Both the position numbers and the translations under genes were made by a program. 64,000 nt of DNA from Sphaerimonospora thailandensis (GTDB lineage Bacteria; Actinomycetota; Actinomycetes; Streptosporangiales; Streptosporangiaceae). This document shows, one piece after another, positions 8,775 through 17,169 of the stretch; position 1 is the stretch's first letter; each line of letters starts with the position of its first letter. The notes beneath the pieces were generated by a model. The model was given only the letters and a program-made list of their open reading frames with translations, had not been told where the DNA came from and made no database searches. The stretch is taken from NCBI RefSeq assembly GCF_016863115.1, contig NZ_BOOG01000027.1, forward strand, positions 1-64,000, in the 5' to 3' direction.

Positions 8775-9356
8775 TCACTCGTTCACCCGCGGCCCGCTGA
8801 TCCGGTCGGCGAACCGGGCGAGCCGCTCCCGTAGGCCGAGCCGCCGAGTCTCCCCGGCCGCCATGCTGACGAGATGCTGAGCGCCGTCGAAGCTCAGCGG
8901 CCCGCCGCCGTCGGGCGGTAAGGCGATCGCGTCGTGGGCCAGCGACTCGAGATCCGGGTCACCGCCGTCCAGGGCGAGGATCGTCGCGCCGGTGCGCCGC
9001 GCGTCGTCGACCCGTTCCAGCAGCGGCACCGGGGCCTGCTGTTCAGTGACCACGAAGAGAGTCTCCCCGCGCCGGGCGTCCCGCAAGCGGTCCAGTCCGA
9101 CACGCAGGTGGGGCGGCGCGTTCACCGGCGGCTCCCAGCGCACGAGGGTGGGGGCGAGCTGGGGGAGCCCGGACAGCCCGGCTTCGTCGTCGAGGTGTGC
9201 GGCGACATGCCAGGGCTCCTCGTCGGGTGTGCCGACGACGAGCAGCCCGCCGGGTGACCGGGTGGCCTGTAGCGCCAGCCCCAGTTCGCGGGTGCGTTCC
9301 ACCCAGCCAGAGCCGGCGAGCAGATCGCGGAGCAGGCTCACGGATGCGGCGTCCAT
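8775..9356 (-). CDS. Conserved hypothetical protein (193 aa)
   Basis: This is a soluble protein with no signal peptide or membrane segment. It shows alternating beta/alpha character with a hydrophobic strand LLVVGTPDEEPW, then LFVVTEQQAPVPLLERVDDA and ATILALDGGDPDLESLAHDAI. The last segment resembles the part of SIS-type sugar-isomerase folds where an effector is read, but no catalytic motif is clear. Codon use is normal for the region. It probably forms an operon with the small membrane-protein gene 20 bp downstream. Function unknown. Confidence 0.7.
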   Translation of the reverse strand: MDAASVSLLRDLLAGSGWVERTRELGLALQATRSPGGLLVVGTPDEEPWHVAAHLDDEAGLSGLPQLAPTLVRWEPPVNAPPHLRVGLDRLRDARRGETLFVVTEQQAPVPLLERVDDARRTGATILALDGGDPDLESLAHDAIALPPDGGGPLSFDGAQHLVSMAAGETRRLGLRERLARFADRISGPRVNE

Positions 9357-9405
9357 GCGGCCATGGTGCCTGACAACACGGGGTGCGGTCCCGGCAATCG
9401 GGTTC

Positions 9406-9433
9406 TTGACAACGGGTTACCTGCAAGTAACGA
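9406..9433 (+). promoter_or_regulatory. Putative promoter with an operator-like palindrome for the lipase gene
   Basis: TTGACA at 9406 is followed 16 bases later by TAACGA at 9428. Between and over them lies the inverted repeat GTTAC-N6-GTAAC (9416-9431), placed so that a bound repressor would block polymerase. The lipase start is 54 bp further on. Assignment rests on consensus and spacing only. Confidence 0.4.
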
Positions 9434-9486
9434 TCGGCCCAACGGCGCGTCGTCGAACAGTAAACCAGTTGCCGGAAGGCAGGCAC

Positions 9487-10653
9487 ATGCACCTTCGCGT
9501 TCGCGCCGTCATGCCCATGATCGGGGCACTCCTACTCCTGCCGGCTCTCCTCGGCCCCAAGGTGGGCGGCGCCGCCGCTGAGGCGGCCTCGGCCGGAGAC
9601 GTCGTCGAGGCCGTTCCCACCACCGTCTATCTCGCGCCCGGGAAGCTGCTGGAGGTGCCGGTGAAGGCCTGGCACCTGCGCTACCGGTCCACCTCCGCGA
9701 CCGGCGCCGCCAACATCGTCTCGGGCACACTGCTGGTGCCCAGGTCGGCCCACTCGCTCGGCAAGCGGCCGATCGCCGGGTACGCCGTGGGGACCCACGG
9801 CATGGGCGACCAGTGCGCCCCCTCGGCGGCCATGGCGCGCGGCACCGAGGCCGAGCTCGCGATCATCAGCCTGATGCTGCTCAAGGGCTGGGCGGTCGCC
9901 GTGACCGACTACGAGGGGCTCGGCACGCCGGGTGACCACACCTACATGGTGGGCGTCTCCCAGGGCCATGCCGTACTCGACTCCATCAGGGCGGCGGCGA
10001 GGGTGCCCGGAGCGGGTCTGTCCGCGAATGCCCCCGTCGTGGTGATGGGCTACTCGCAGGGCGGCGCCTCGGCCGGGTGGGCGGCCCAGCTCCAGCCGTC
10101 GTACGCCCCTGAGCTGCGGCTCAAAGGCGTCGCGGCGGGCGGAGTGCCGGCGGACCTGCTGGCCGTGGGCGAGCACCTCGACGGCACCGCGGACTTCGGG
10201 CTCGCCGCGGCGGCCGGCGCCGGGCTCGACGCCGCCTACCCGGAACTGTCGCTGAACAGCCACCTCACCCCCGAGGGAGCCGCGCTGTTCGCCGAGGCGC
10301 GTAACGCCTGCGTCGCCGACCTGCGCGACCGGCTCGCCGGACGGCGCCTCGCCGAACTGACGACGACCGACGTCATGCACCTGCCGGAGTGGCAGGCGCG
10401 ACTCCAGGAGAACCGTCTGGGCGCATCCATGCCCCGGGTGCCGATGTTCCTCTACCACGCCAAGGGCGACGAGATCATTCCGTACGGCGTGGGGCGGACG
10501 CTGCGTGACGAGTACTGCGCGGGCGGCGCGAAGGTGCTGTGGGCCGGCCTGCCCGCCGGGAGCCACGTCCTGGGCGCGGTCGAGGGCGCGCCGCTGGCCG
10601 TCGGGTGGCTGGCCTCCCGCGTACTGGGACTCCCGGTGGTGGACAACTGTTAG
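9487..10653 (+). CDS. Secreted alpha/beta-hydrolase of the secretory lipase family
   Basis: This 388-aa protein starts with a long signal peptide (to about residue 35). The catalytic serine is Ser190 in GYSQGG, with Asp327 (YHAKGDEIIP) and His359 (AGSHVLG) in the order expected for the triad. The early motif GTHGMGDQC and the general layout match the fungal/actinobacterial LIP family (Pfam LIP). It should act outside the cell on esters or triglycerides. The upstream palindrome-bearing promoter suggests regulated expression. It is followed 22 bp later by an F420 oxidoreductase gene, which need not be functionally related. Confidence 0.88.
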   Translation: MHLRVRAVMPMIGALLLLPALLGPKVGGAAAEAASAGDVVEAVPTTVYLAPGKLLEVPVKAWHLRYRSTSATGAANIVSGTLLVPRSAHSLGKRPIAGYAVGTHGMGDQCAPSAAMARGTEAELAIISLMLLKGWAVAVTDYEGLGTPGDHTYMVGVSQGHAVLDSIRAAARVPGAGLSANAPVVVMGYSQGGASAGWAAQLQPSYAPELRLKGVAAGGVPADLLAVGEHLDGTADFGLAAAAGAGLDAAYPELSLNSHLTPEGAALFAEARNACVADLRDRLAGRRLAELTTTDVMHLPEWQARLQENRLGASMPRVPMFLYHAKGDEIIPYGVGRTLRDEYCAGGAKVLWAGLPAGSHVLGAVEGAPLAVGWLASRVLGLPVVDNC

Positions 10654-10675
10654 CGGGCTGGCATCATCTGGCCTT

Positions 10676-11374
10676 ATGGCTGAGCACAACATCGATCTCC
10701 CCGACGTCAGCGGGCTGACCATAGGCATCCTCGGCGGGACCGGCGACCAGGGCAGGGGACTGGCTCGCCGGTTCGCGCTGGCCGGTCACCCCGTTCTGAT
10801 CGGCTCGCGCAGCGCGGAGCGGGCCGAGGAGGCGGCCGGGAGCGTGGCCGCTCCGGGAGCGCGGACCCAAAGTAAGAATTTGAGGGGCGCGGAGAACGCG
10901 GTCGTCGCGGCCGAGGCCGACATCGTGATCGTCGCCGTTCCCTGGGACGGCCACCGAGCCCTGCTGGAGTCCCTTCGCGACGAGCTCGACGGCAAGATCG
11001 TGATCGACTGCGTCAACCCCCTCGGCTTCGACAAGCAGGGGGCCTACGCCCTGCCCGTCGAGGAGGGCAGCGCGGCCCAGCAGGCGGCCGCCGTGCTGAC
11101 CGGCAGCCGCGTGGTCGCGGCCTTCCACCACGTCTCGGCGGTGCTGCTGCTCGACCCGGCCGTCGACCGGATCGACCTGGACGTGCTCGTGCTCGGCGAC
11201 GACCGCGAGGCGACCGACACCGTGCGGGCGCTGGCCGCGCGCATCCCCGGGTTCCGCGGCGTGTACGGGGGCCGGTTGCGCAACGCCCACCAGGTGGAGG
11301 CGCTGACCGCGAACCTGATCTCGATCAACCGGCGCTACAAGGCGCACGCCGGCCTCCGCATCACCGACGTGTGA
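10676..11374 (+). CDS. npdG: NADPH-dependent F420 reductase
   Basis: The 232-aa protein carries the dinucleotide-binding motif GILGGTGDQGRGLARR at residues 17-32, followed by the NADP-phosphate pocket GSRSAERAEEAA, the usual start of F420H2:NADP oxidoreductases. The segment VAFHHVSA (as VVAAFHHVSAVLL) and the C-terminal LRNAHQVEALTANLISINRRYK are also family hallmarks. The enzyme moves hydride between NADPH and the deazaflavin F420, which supplies reduced F420 for actinomycete reductases. The start is ATG 10676; the frame is open upstream inside the lipase gene but that is coincidental. Confidence 0.92.
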   Translation: MAEHNIDLPDVSGLTIGILGGTGDQGRGLARRFALAGHPVLIGSRSAERAEEAAGSVAAPGARTQSKNLRGAENAVVAAEADIVIVAVPWDGHRALLESLRDELDGKIVIDCVNPLGFDKQGAYALPVEEGSAAQQAAAVLTGSRVVAAFHHVSAVLLLDPAVDRIDLDVLVLGDDREATDTVRALAARIPGFRGVYGGRLRNAHQVEALTANLISINRRYKAHAGLRITDV

Positions 11375-11398
11375 GGATCACGTCCTAGCCTTGACGGC

Positions 11399-12583
11399 AT
11401 GAGCCCTCTTCATCCGGAAACACGTGCGGTCCATCTCCCCCGACCCGATCTGAACGGCGGCAGGCCGATCTCGACGCCGATCTACCAGACCTCGGGATTC
11501 GCCTTGGCGGACCCGGAGGTCTTCGCGGACGGGATGAGCCGCCCCGACGGCGCTTTCGTCTACGGCAGGCACTCCAACCCCACGGTTCGGGCGATGGAGG
11601 AGGCCGTCGCCGGTCTGGAGGGCGGTGTGGCCGCAGTCGGGACCGGCTCGGGGATGGGCGCGATCAACTCGGTGCTGCTCGGCCTGCTCAGGCCGGGCGA
11701 CCATATGATCGCGCAGCGGGCGCTGTACGGCGGCACCGCCGCCATGCTGGCCGACCTGGCGGCGCGTTTCGGGATCGAGATCACCTACGTGCCGGAGGAC
11801 GACCCGGCGGCGGTGCGCGCCGCCGTACGGCCCACCAGCCGGTTGCTCTACCTGGAGACGATCGCCAACCCGATGACGCAGGTCGCCGACCTGCCGGGGA
11901 TGTGCGACGCGGCGCGCGAGGCCGGGCTCGTCACGGTCGTGGACAACACCTTCGCCTCGCCGGTGCTGTGCCGCCCGATCGAGCACGGCGTCGACGTGGT
12001 CGTCCACTCGGCCACCAAGTACCTGTCCGGCCACTCCGACGTCCTGGCCGGCGTCGCGGTCTTCGCCTCCGCCGAGCTGTACCGCGAGGTCTGGTCATAC
12101 GCGGTGAAGCTCGGAGTGACGGCCGACCCGTTCGCGGCGTGGCTGGTCCTGCGGGGTCTTCAGACGCTGCCGCTGCGCATGGAGCGGCACTGCGCCAACA
12201 CGCGGGTGCTGGCCACGCGGCTCGCCGAGCATCCCGCCGTGGCCGCCGTCCACTGGCCCGGACTGCCGTCCCACCCGTCGTACGGCCTGGCCGCCAAGCT
12301 GCTGCCCGATTTCGGCGGGGTCTTCTCGTTCGACCTGACCGGCGGGCGTGCCGCGGGGGAGGCCTTCATGCGTGCCGTACGGCTCGCGCTGCTGGCGCCC
12401 TCGCTCGGCGGCGTGGAGACGCTGGTCATGCACCCGGCGACGACGTCGCACCGGTCGCTCGGCCCCGCCGAGCTGGCCGCCGCGGGGATCGGTGAGGGGA
12501 CGGTCCGGGTCGCCGTGGGCATCGAGCACGCGGAGGACCTGTGGGCCGACTTCGACCAGGCTCTCGGCGGGGGTGCGGCGTGA
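11399..12583 (+). CDS. PLP-dependent trans-sulfuration enzyme (cystathionine gamma-synthase / gamma-lyase family)
   Basis: The 394-aa enzyme has the Cys/Met metabolism PLP fold. The cofactor lysine is Lys207 in HSATKYLSGHSDVLAG. Other family motifs are GRHSNPTVRAMEEAVAGLEGG, the phosphate-binding GTGSGMGAI and the C-terminal SLGGVETLVMHPATTSH. This family covers cystathionine gamma-synthase, cystathionine lyases and methionine gamma-lyase, and residues visible here do not separate them. It follows the F420 reductase gene by 24 bp and is probably co-transcribed with it. Its 3' end abuts a relic of a threonine dehydratase. Confidence 0.88.
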   Translation: MSPLHPETRAVHLPRPDLNGGRPISTPIYQTSGFALADPEVFADGMSRPDGAFVYGRHSNPTVRAMEEAVAGLEGGVAAVGTGSGMGAINSVLLGLLRPGDHMIAQRALYGGTAAMLADLAARFGIEITYVPEDDPAAVRAAVRPTSRLLYLETIANPMTQVADLPGMCDAAREAGLVTVVDNTFASPVLCRPIEHGVDVVVHSATKYLSGHSDVLAGVAVFASAELYREVWSYAVKLGVTADPFAAWLVLRGLQTLPLRMERHCANTRVLATRLAEHPAVAAVHWPGLPSHPSYGLAAKLLPDFGGVFSFDLTGGRAAGEAFMRAVRLALLAPSLGGVETLVMHPATTSHRSLGPAELAAAGIGEGTVRVAVGIEHAEDLWADFDQALGGGAA

Positions 12584-12590
12584 GCGCCCC

Positions 12591-12674
12591 GCTTACGTGC
12601 CCGGCGACGGCGAGAGGGTGGCCGTGATCGTGTGCGGTTCCAACACGGACCCGGCCACCCTGCTCGATCGGTGA
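12591..12674 (+). pseudogene. C-terminal relic of a serine/threonine dehydratase
   Basis: The frame reads AYVPGDGERVAVIVCGSN then TDPATLLDR and a stop. This closely resembles the last 25 or so residues of PLP fold-type II threonine dehydratases, whose C-terminus carries a VavVxxGGNtDPxxL motif. No start codon, catalytic domain or upstream coding sequence is present; the trans-sulfuration gene stops just before it. I read it as the tail of a gene whose body has been deleted. Confidence 0.5.
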
Positions 12675-12678
12675 CGAC

Positions 12679-13548
12679 TCAGCGGTAGCTGTGGTCGGGG
12701 GTGGGGAAGACGCCGGCGACGACCTCGTCGGCGTACGCCCGTACCGCCCGGTCCATCTCGCCGGCGAGGTCGAAGTACTTCTTGACGAACTTCGCCGGTT
12801 GCGGGGTGAGGCCCATGAGGTCCTGCCAGACGAGGACCTGGGCGTCGGTGTACGGCCCCGCCCCGATGCCCACGGTGGGGATGCTCAGCGAGGCGGTGAC
12901 CCGCTGGGCGAGGTCGGTCGGCACGCACTCCAGCACGACGGCGAAAGCGCCCGCGTGCTCCAGCGCCTTGGCGTCCGCCATGAGCTCGTCGCCGGCCTGG
13001 CCGCGGCCCTGCACACGGTAGCCGCCGAGCGCGTTGACCGACTGCGGGGTCAGGCCGAGGTGGGCCATGACCGGGATGCCGGCCGAGACGAGCAGCTCCA
13101 CCTGGGGGAGCACCCGGTGGCCGCCCTCCAGCTTGACGGCGTGCGCCCCGGCCTCCTTCATGAAGCGTGCGGCCGTCTCCAGGGCCTGCTGGGGGGAGGC
13201 CTGATAGGAGCCGAACGGCAGGTCGGCGACGACCATGGCGCGTGACGAGCCGCGGACCACCGCGGCGGTGAGCGGGATCAGGTCGTCGACGGTGACGGGC
13301 AGCGTCGAGTCGTAACCGTAGACGACCATCGCCGCCGAGTCTCCGACGAGCATCACCGGAATGCCCGCCTCGTCGAACACTCCGGCGGTCATCGCGTCGT
13401 ACGCGGTGACCATCGGCCACTTCTCGTGCCGTTCCTTGGCCGCCGCGATGTCGCGGACCGTGACCCTGCGCTTCGACGCACCGCCGTAGAGGGCGGCGGG
13501 CGGGCTGGAAACGGCTGGAACAGCGGAAACTGCGGATTCAGAGGACAT
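12679..13548 (-). CDS. panB: 3-methyl-2-oxobutanoate hydroxymethyltransferase
   Basis: This 289-aa enzyme transfers a hydroxymethyl group from methylene-tetrahydrofolate to ketoisovalerate, the first step to pantothenate. The TIM-barrel signatures are intact: [65 protein letters not shown] and [19 protein letters not shown] 25-residue Ser/Ala/Pro-rich N-terminal extension precedes the domain. GGAGG lies five bases before the ATG. It stands alone and is divergent from an MFS exporter. Confidence 0.96.
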   Translation of the reverse strand: MSSESAVSAVPAVSSPPAALYGGASKRRVTVRDIAAAKERHEKWPMVTAYDAMTAGVFDEAGIPVMLVGDSAAMVVYGYDSTLPVTVDDLIPLTAAVVRGSSRAMVVADLPFGSYQASPQQALETAARFMKEAGAHAVKLEGGHRVLPQVELLVSAGIPVMAHLGLTPQSVNALGGYRVQGRGQAGDELMADAKALEHAGAFAVVLECVPTDLAQRVTASLSIPTVGIGAGPYTDAQVLVWQDLMGLTPQPAKFVKKYFDLAGEMDRAVRAYADEVVAGVFPTPDHSYR

Positions 13549-13691
13549 GGTTACCTCCAGGCCTCGTGGCGCCCCTGTGGCGTCCCCGGACAGTCAGATC
13601 ATTGCATGTCGGCTATGGATAGAACACCCCCCGGTGTGACTGATGTGTCGGGTCCGCACGGCACAATGCCCTGCGGAGGTAAGTAACCAAC

Positions 13692-14903
13692 ATGGCAATT
13701 GAACCTTACCGGCGGGTGCTGGCACTGCCGGGCGTGCGCACACTGCTGCTGGTCGGCCTGGTCGCCAGGATTCCGCTGACCGGCACGGGCATGACCCTCA
13801 CGCTGCACGTGCTCAACACCCAGCGGCTGGGGTTCTTCCAGGCGGGCCTGGTCGGCGCGATGAGCATGCTCGGGGCCGCGGCGGGTTCGCCGCTCGCCGG
13901 CCGGTTCGTCGACCGGCGCGGCCTGCGGCCGGTGATGGCCGTCACCACGGTCGTCCAGCTGTGCTTCTGGTGCGCCGCCCCGGCTCTGCCGTTCCCCGCG
14001 CTGGTGTCCGGCGCGCTGGTGGCCGGGGTGTTCACCCAGCCCGTCTTCAGCGCGATCAGGCAGTGCCTGGCCGCGATGGTGCCACCCGAGCGTCACCAGA
14101 CCGGGTTCGCCCTCGACTCGATGGCCGTCGAGCTGTCGTTCATGGTGGGTCCCGCCCTCGCCGTCGCGTGCGTGACCGCGTTCTCCAGCACCGCGACGAT
14201 GTACGGGGTGGCGGCCGGTCTGGTCGGCTCCGGTGTGGGGCTTTACCTGCTGAACCCGCCCACCCGCTCGCCGGAGGAGTCCGCCGCCGGGGAGGCGGCG
14301 GTGCCGAGGCGGCAGTGGCTGCGGCCGGGCCTGGTCACGCTGCTCGGCGCGGTGTCCGCGCTGACGTTCGTGCTCACCGCGACCGAGCTGTCCGTGGTCG
14401 CGATGCTGAAGGCCGACGACGCGACCGCCTGGGCGGGCCTGGTGCTCGGCGTCTGGTGCGCCTACTCGCTGGTGGGCGGCTTCGTGTACGGCGGGCTGCC
14501 ACGAGGCCTGCCGCCGCTGGTGATGATGGGCGCGATGTGCGCGCTGACCGCGCCCGTCGGGCTGGTCGGCGGCCCGTGGTGGTGGCTGTTCGCGGCGCTG
14601 CTGCCGGCCGGGGTGCTGTGCGCTCCCGCGATGTCCGCGACGGTGGACGCGGTGAACCGGCGGGTTCCGGCGGCCGCGCGGGGGGAGGCGATGGGCCTGC
14701 ACGGCATGTTCCTGACCGTCGGCGGGGCGTGCGCCGGCCCGGTCGTCGGCGGGATCCTCGACGCGCACGGCCCGGCCTGGGCGCTCGGGGTCGCGGGAGC
14801 CGTCGGCGTGCTGCTGGTCCTGGTGGCCGTGCCGTTCCAGCGCGTGCGGGCCACGTCACCGGCCGACCCACATTATGAAACGGTCCCGTTGCGTATCGAA
14901 TAG
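13692..14903 (+). CDS. MFS transporter
   Basis: The 403-aa protein has about twelve hydrophobic helices. The loop between helices 2 and 3 reads GSPLAGRFVDRRGLRPVMA, the MFS signature with its D-R-x-G-R/L pattern. Helices are Gly/Ala-rich as in drug or metabolite exporters, but nothing visible identifies the substrate. A GGAGGT ribosome site precedes the ATG. It is followed 69 bp later by a second MFS gene and a TetR gene on the same strand. It may be part of that resistance unit or independent. Confidence 0.85.
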   Translation: MAIEPYRRVLALPGVRTLLLVGLVARIPLTGTGMTLTLHVLNTQRLGFFQAGLVGAMSMLGAAAGSPLAGRFVDRRGLRPVMAVTTVVQLCFWCAAPALPFPALVSGALVAGVFTQPVFSAIRQCLAAMVPPERHQTGFALDSMAVELSFMVGPALAVACVTAFSSTATMYGVAAGLVGSGVGLYLLNPPTRSPEESAAGEAAVPRRQWLRPGLVTLLGAVSALTFVLTATELSVVAMLKADDATAWAGLVLGVWCAYSLVGGFVYGGLPRGLPPLVMMGAMCALTAPVGLVGGPWWWLFAALLPAGVLCAPAMSATVDAVNRRVPAAARGEAMGLHGMFLTVGGACAGPVVGGILDAHGPAWALGVAGAVGVLLVLVAVPFQRVRATSPADPHYETVPLRIE

Positions 14904-14945
14904 CAGTTGCGCTACGCTCCCGTTGCGAAACTCATTCGTATCGAA
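14884..14945. promoter_or_regulatory. Repeated operator-like elements upstream of the EmrB-type exporter
   Basis: TCCCGTTGCG occurs at 14884 and again at 14918, and CGTATCGAA occurs at 14892 and 14937. The second lies in the palindrome TTCG-TAT-CGAA (14935-14945). The pairs flank the start of the exporter transcription unit, which also encodes a TetR repressor, so they are likely TetR operators. This is inferred from position and symmetry. Confidence 0.45.
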
Positions 14946-14972
14946 ATTTTGCAGCGAAGTAACGGGGGTTAC

Positions 14973-16541
14973 ATGGAACCGCATTCCGGGCACCCGCGCC
15001 GATGGCAGATCCTCGGCGTGATGGTGTTCAGCCTGCTGGCCGTCGTGCTGGACAACACGATCCTCAACGTGGCGATCAAGACGATCGCGGACCCGGTCCA
15101 CGGCCTGGGGGCCACCCAGAGCGAGCTGGAGTGGGCGATGAACTCCTACACGCTCGTGTTCGCCGGTCTGCTGTTCACCTTCGGGGTGCTGGGGGACAGG
15201 TACGGGCGTAAGAGGATGCTCATGACCGGCATGGCGATGTTCGGCCTCGCGTCGCTGGTCAGCGCCTACGCCCAGGACCCGATGCAGCTCATCGGCGCGC
15301 GGGCGCTGATGGGGCTCGGCGGCGCGGCCATCATGCCCGCCACCCTGGCGATCATCTCGAACGTCTTCCCGTTCCACGAGCGGGGCAAGGCCATCGGCAT
15401 CTGGGCGGGCGGCGTCGGCATCGCGATCGCGATCGGCCCGATCACCGGCGGTCTTCTGCTGGAGCACTTCTGGTGGGGTTCGGTCTTCCTGGTCAACGTC
15501 CCGATCGTGCTGGTCGCCCTGGCGCTGATCACCGCGCTGGTGCCGGACTCCAGGGACCCGGACAAGGTCGGCCTCGACCCGGTCGGCGTCCTGCTGTCCA
15601 TCGTCGGTCTGGTCAGTCTCGTCTACGGCATCGTGCGGATCAGCGATCTCGGCACGGTCGCCGACGTCTCCGTCGTCGTACCGTCGCTGGCGGGCCTGGC
15701 GATCCTCGCCGCCTTCGTCTGGTACGAGAGCCGGATCGATCACCCGGCCTTCGACGTGCGCCACTTCCGCAACCCGGCCTTCACGACCGCCATCTCCAGC
15801 GTCGGCCTGGTGTTCTTCTCGGCGATGGGCGTGATGTTCTTCCTGGCCTTCTACTGGCAGATCGTCCGCGGATTCTCCCCGCTGGAGTCCGGGGCGCTGG
15901 TGCTGCCGTTCGCGATCGCCCAGCTGATCTTCTCGCCGGCCAGTGCACGGATGGTGGACAGGTACGGCGCGAAGGCGCTGGGCACCGCCGCCATGGTGGT
16001 GATCACCCTGTGCCTGGCGGCGTACGCGCTGGTCGAGGTGGACACCCCGATCTGGATCCTGCTGGTCCTCGGGTTCGTCCAGGGCGCCGCGATGGCCAAC
16101 CTCATGCCCCCGGCGACCACCGCCATCATGAACGCCCTTCCCAGGGAGAAGGCCGGCGTGGGGTCCTCGATGAGCAACGTCGTCCGGCAGGTCGGCGGCA
16201 CGCTCGGCATCGCCGTCCTGGGCGCGATCCTGTCCGCGGTCTACCGGGGCGGCATGGAGGCCGGGGCGGGTGCCGTTCCCGAGCAGCTCCGCCACCTCGT
16301 GACCGAGTCGATCTCGGGGGCCGCGGGCGTGGCGGGCCGCCTCGGCCCGCACGGCGCGAGTCTGATGGACGCGGCGAACGACGCGTTCGTCGAAGGCGTG
16401 CACTGGGCCGCCCTCGGCTCCGCCGCGGTCGCTCTGATCGGCACGTTCGTGGTCGCCCGCTGGATGCCGGGCCGTACGGCTCAGGCCGTGTCGCCGGTGG
16501 TGACGAAGGCCGAACCCGAGAGAGAAGCGGCGGTAGTGTGA
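14973..16541 (+). CDS. EmrB/QacA-type MFS drug exporter (14 helices)
   Basis: The product is 522 aa from ATG 14973, which has GGGGG seven bases upstream. The frame is open further upstream but without similarity. Fourteen predicted helices, the motif [16 protein letters not shown] in helix 1 (DHA2 family motif D1, D-x-T-I/V-V-N-V-A) and [17 protein letters not shown] between helices 2 and 3 place it in the DHA2 drug:proton antiporter family. The TetR gene seven bases downstream is probably its repressor. Together they look like a regulated efflux cassette for a toxic organic compound; the substrate is not evident. Confidence 0.92.
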   Translation: MEPHSGHPRRWQILGVMVFSLLAVVLDNTILNVAIKTIADPVHGLGATQSELEWAMNSYTLVFAGLLFTFGVLGDRYGRKRMLMTGMAMFGLASLVSAYAQDPMQLIGARALMGLGGAAIMPATLAIISNVFPFHERGKAIGIWAGGVGIAIAIGPITGGLLLEHFWWGSVFLVNVPIVLVALALITALVPDSRDPDKVGLDPVGVLLSIVGLVSLVYGIVRISDLGTVADVSVVVPSLAGLAILAAFVWYESRIDHPAFDVRHFRNPAFTTAISSVGLVFFSAMGVMFFLAFYWQIVRGFSPLESGALVLPFAIAQLIFSPASARMVDRYGAKALGTAAMVVITLCLAAYALVEVDTPIWILLVLGFVQGAAMANLMPPATTAIMNALPREKAGVGSSMSNVVRQVGGTLGIAVLGAILSAVYRGGMEAGAGAVPEQLRHLVTESISGAAGVAGRLGPHGASLMDAANDAFVEGVHWAALGSAAVALIGTFVVARWMPGRTAQAVSPVVTKAEPEREAAVV

Positions 16542-16548
16542 ACGGGCG

Positions 16549-17169
16549 ATGAACATGCGGCAGACGGCTGAAGGCACGGCCCGCCCGGCGGGCCGCCCGC
16601 GCAGCGAGAAGGCGGAGAAGGCGATCGTCGACGCCACCCTCGACCTGCTCGGCGAGGGCATCGGCGTGGCGGAGTTGTCCATCGAAGCGATCGCGGCACG
16701 CGCCGGCGTCGGGAAGACCACCATCTACCGGCGCTGGTCCAACAAGGAGGACCTGGTCGTCGACGCGCTGGCGACGCTCAAGCCGCCGATCCCGCCGCTG
16801 TCCGGCACGTCGGTCCGGGACGATCTGGTGACCTATCTCCGGGTGCTTCGCGAGGAGTCGAGCCACCAGCGCACCCGCTGCATCATGAACATCGCCATGA
16901 GCGACTCCGAGCGGCACCCCCGCCTGGCGGAGCGGTTCCGGGAGATCGCCCTCGAACCGCGCAGGACCGCCCTGCGCGGCGTCCTGCGCCGGGGGATGGA
17001 GACCGGCGAGCTGCGCGCGGACCTCGACGAGGAGATGGCGATGGCCATCCTCTCCGGGGCCATTATGTGGTACACGAAGTGGCACAGATCCGGCGTCGAG
17101 CCGCCCGAGGACGTGGCCGAACGCATAGTGGACGAAGCCCTCACCGGCTTTCGCGCCAGCGGTTGGTGA
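16549..17169 (+). CDS. TetR-family repressor of the adjacent efflux gene
   Basis: The 206-aa protein has an N-terminal TetR helix-turn-helix (SIEAIAARAGVGKTTIYRRW at about 45-64) after an Arg/Ala-rich arm. The ligand-binding half is helical and ends in IVDEALTGFRASGW. It starts seven bases after the exporter stop codon, so the two form one transcript, and the paired motifs upstream of the exporter are candidate binding sites. The 3' end overlaps the convergent nadE gene by 29 bases. Confidence 0.9.
   Translation: MNMRQTAEGTARPAGRPRSEKAEKAIVDATLDLLGEGIGVAELSIEAIAARAGVGKTTIYRRWSNKEDLVVDALATLKPPIPPLSGTSVRDDLVTYLRVLREESSHQRTRCIMNIAMSDSERHPRLAERFREIALEPRRTALRGVLRRGMETGELRADLDEEMAMAILSGAIMWYTKWHRSGVEPPEDVAERIVDEALTGFRASGW

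Noticed and set aside
11375-11398. A SAM-responsive riboswitch before the trans-sulfuration gene
   Set aside because: The gap is only 24 bp, too short for any known class.
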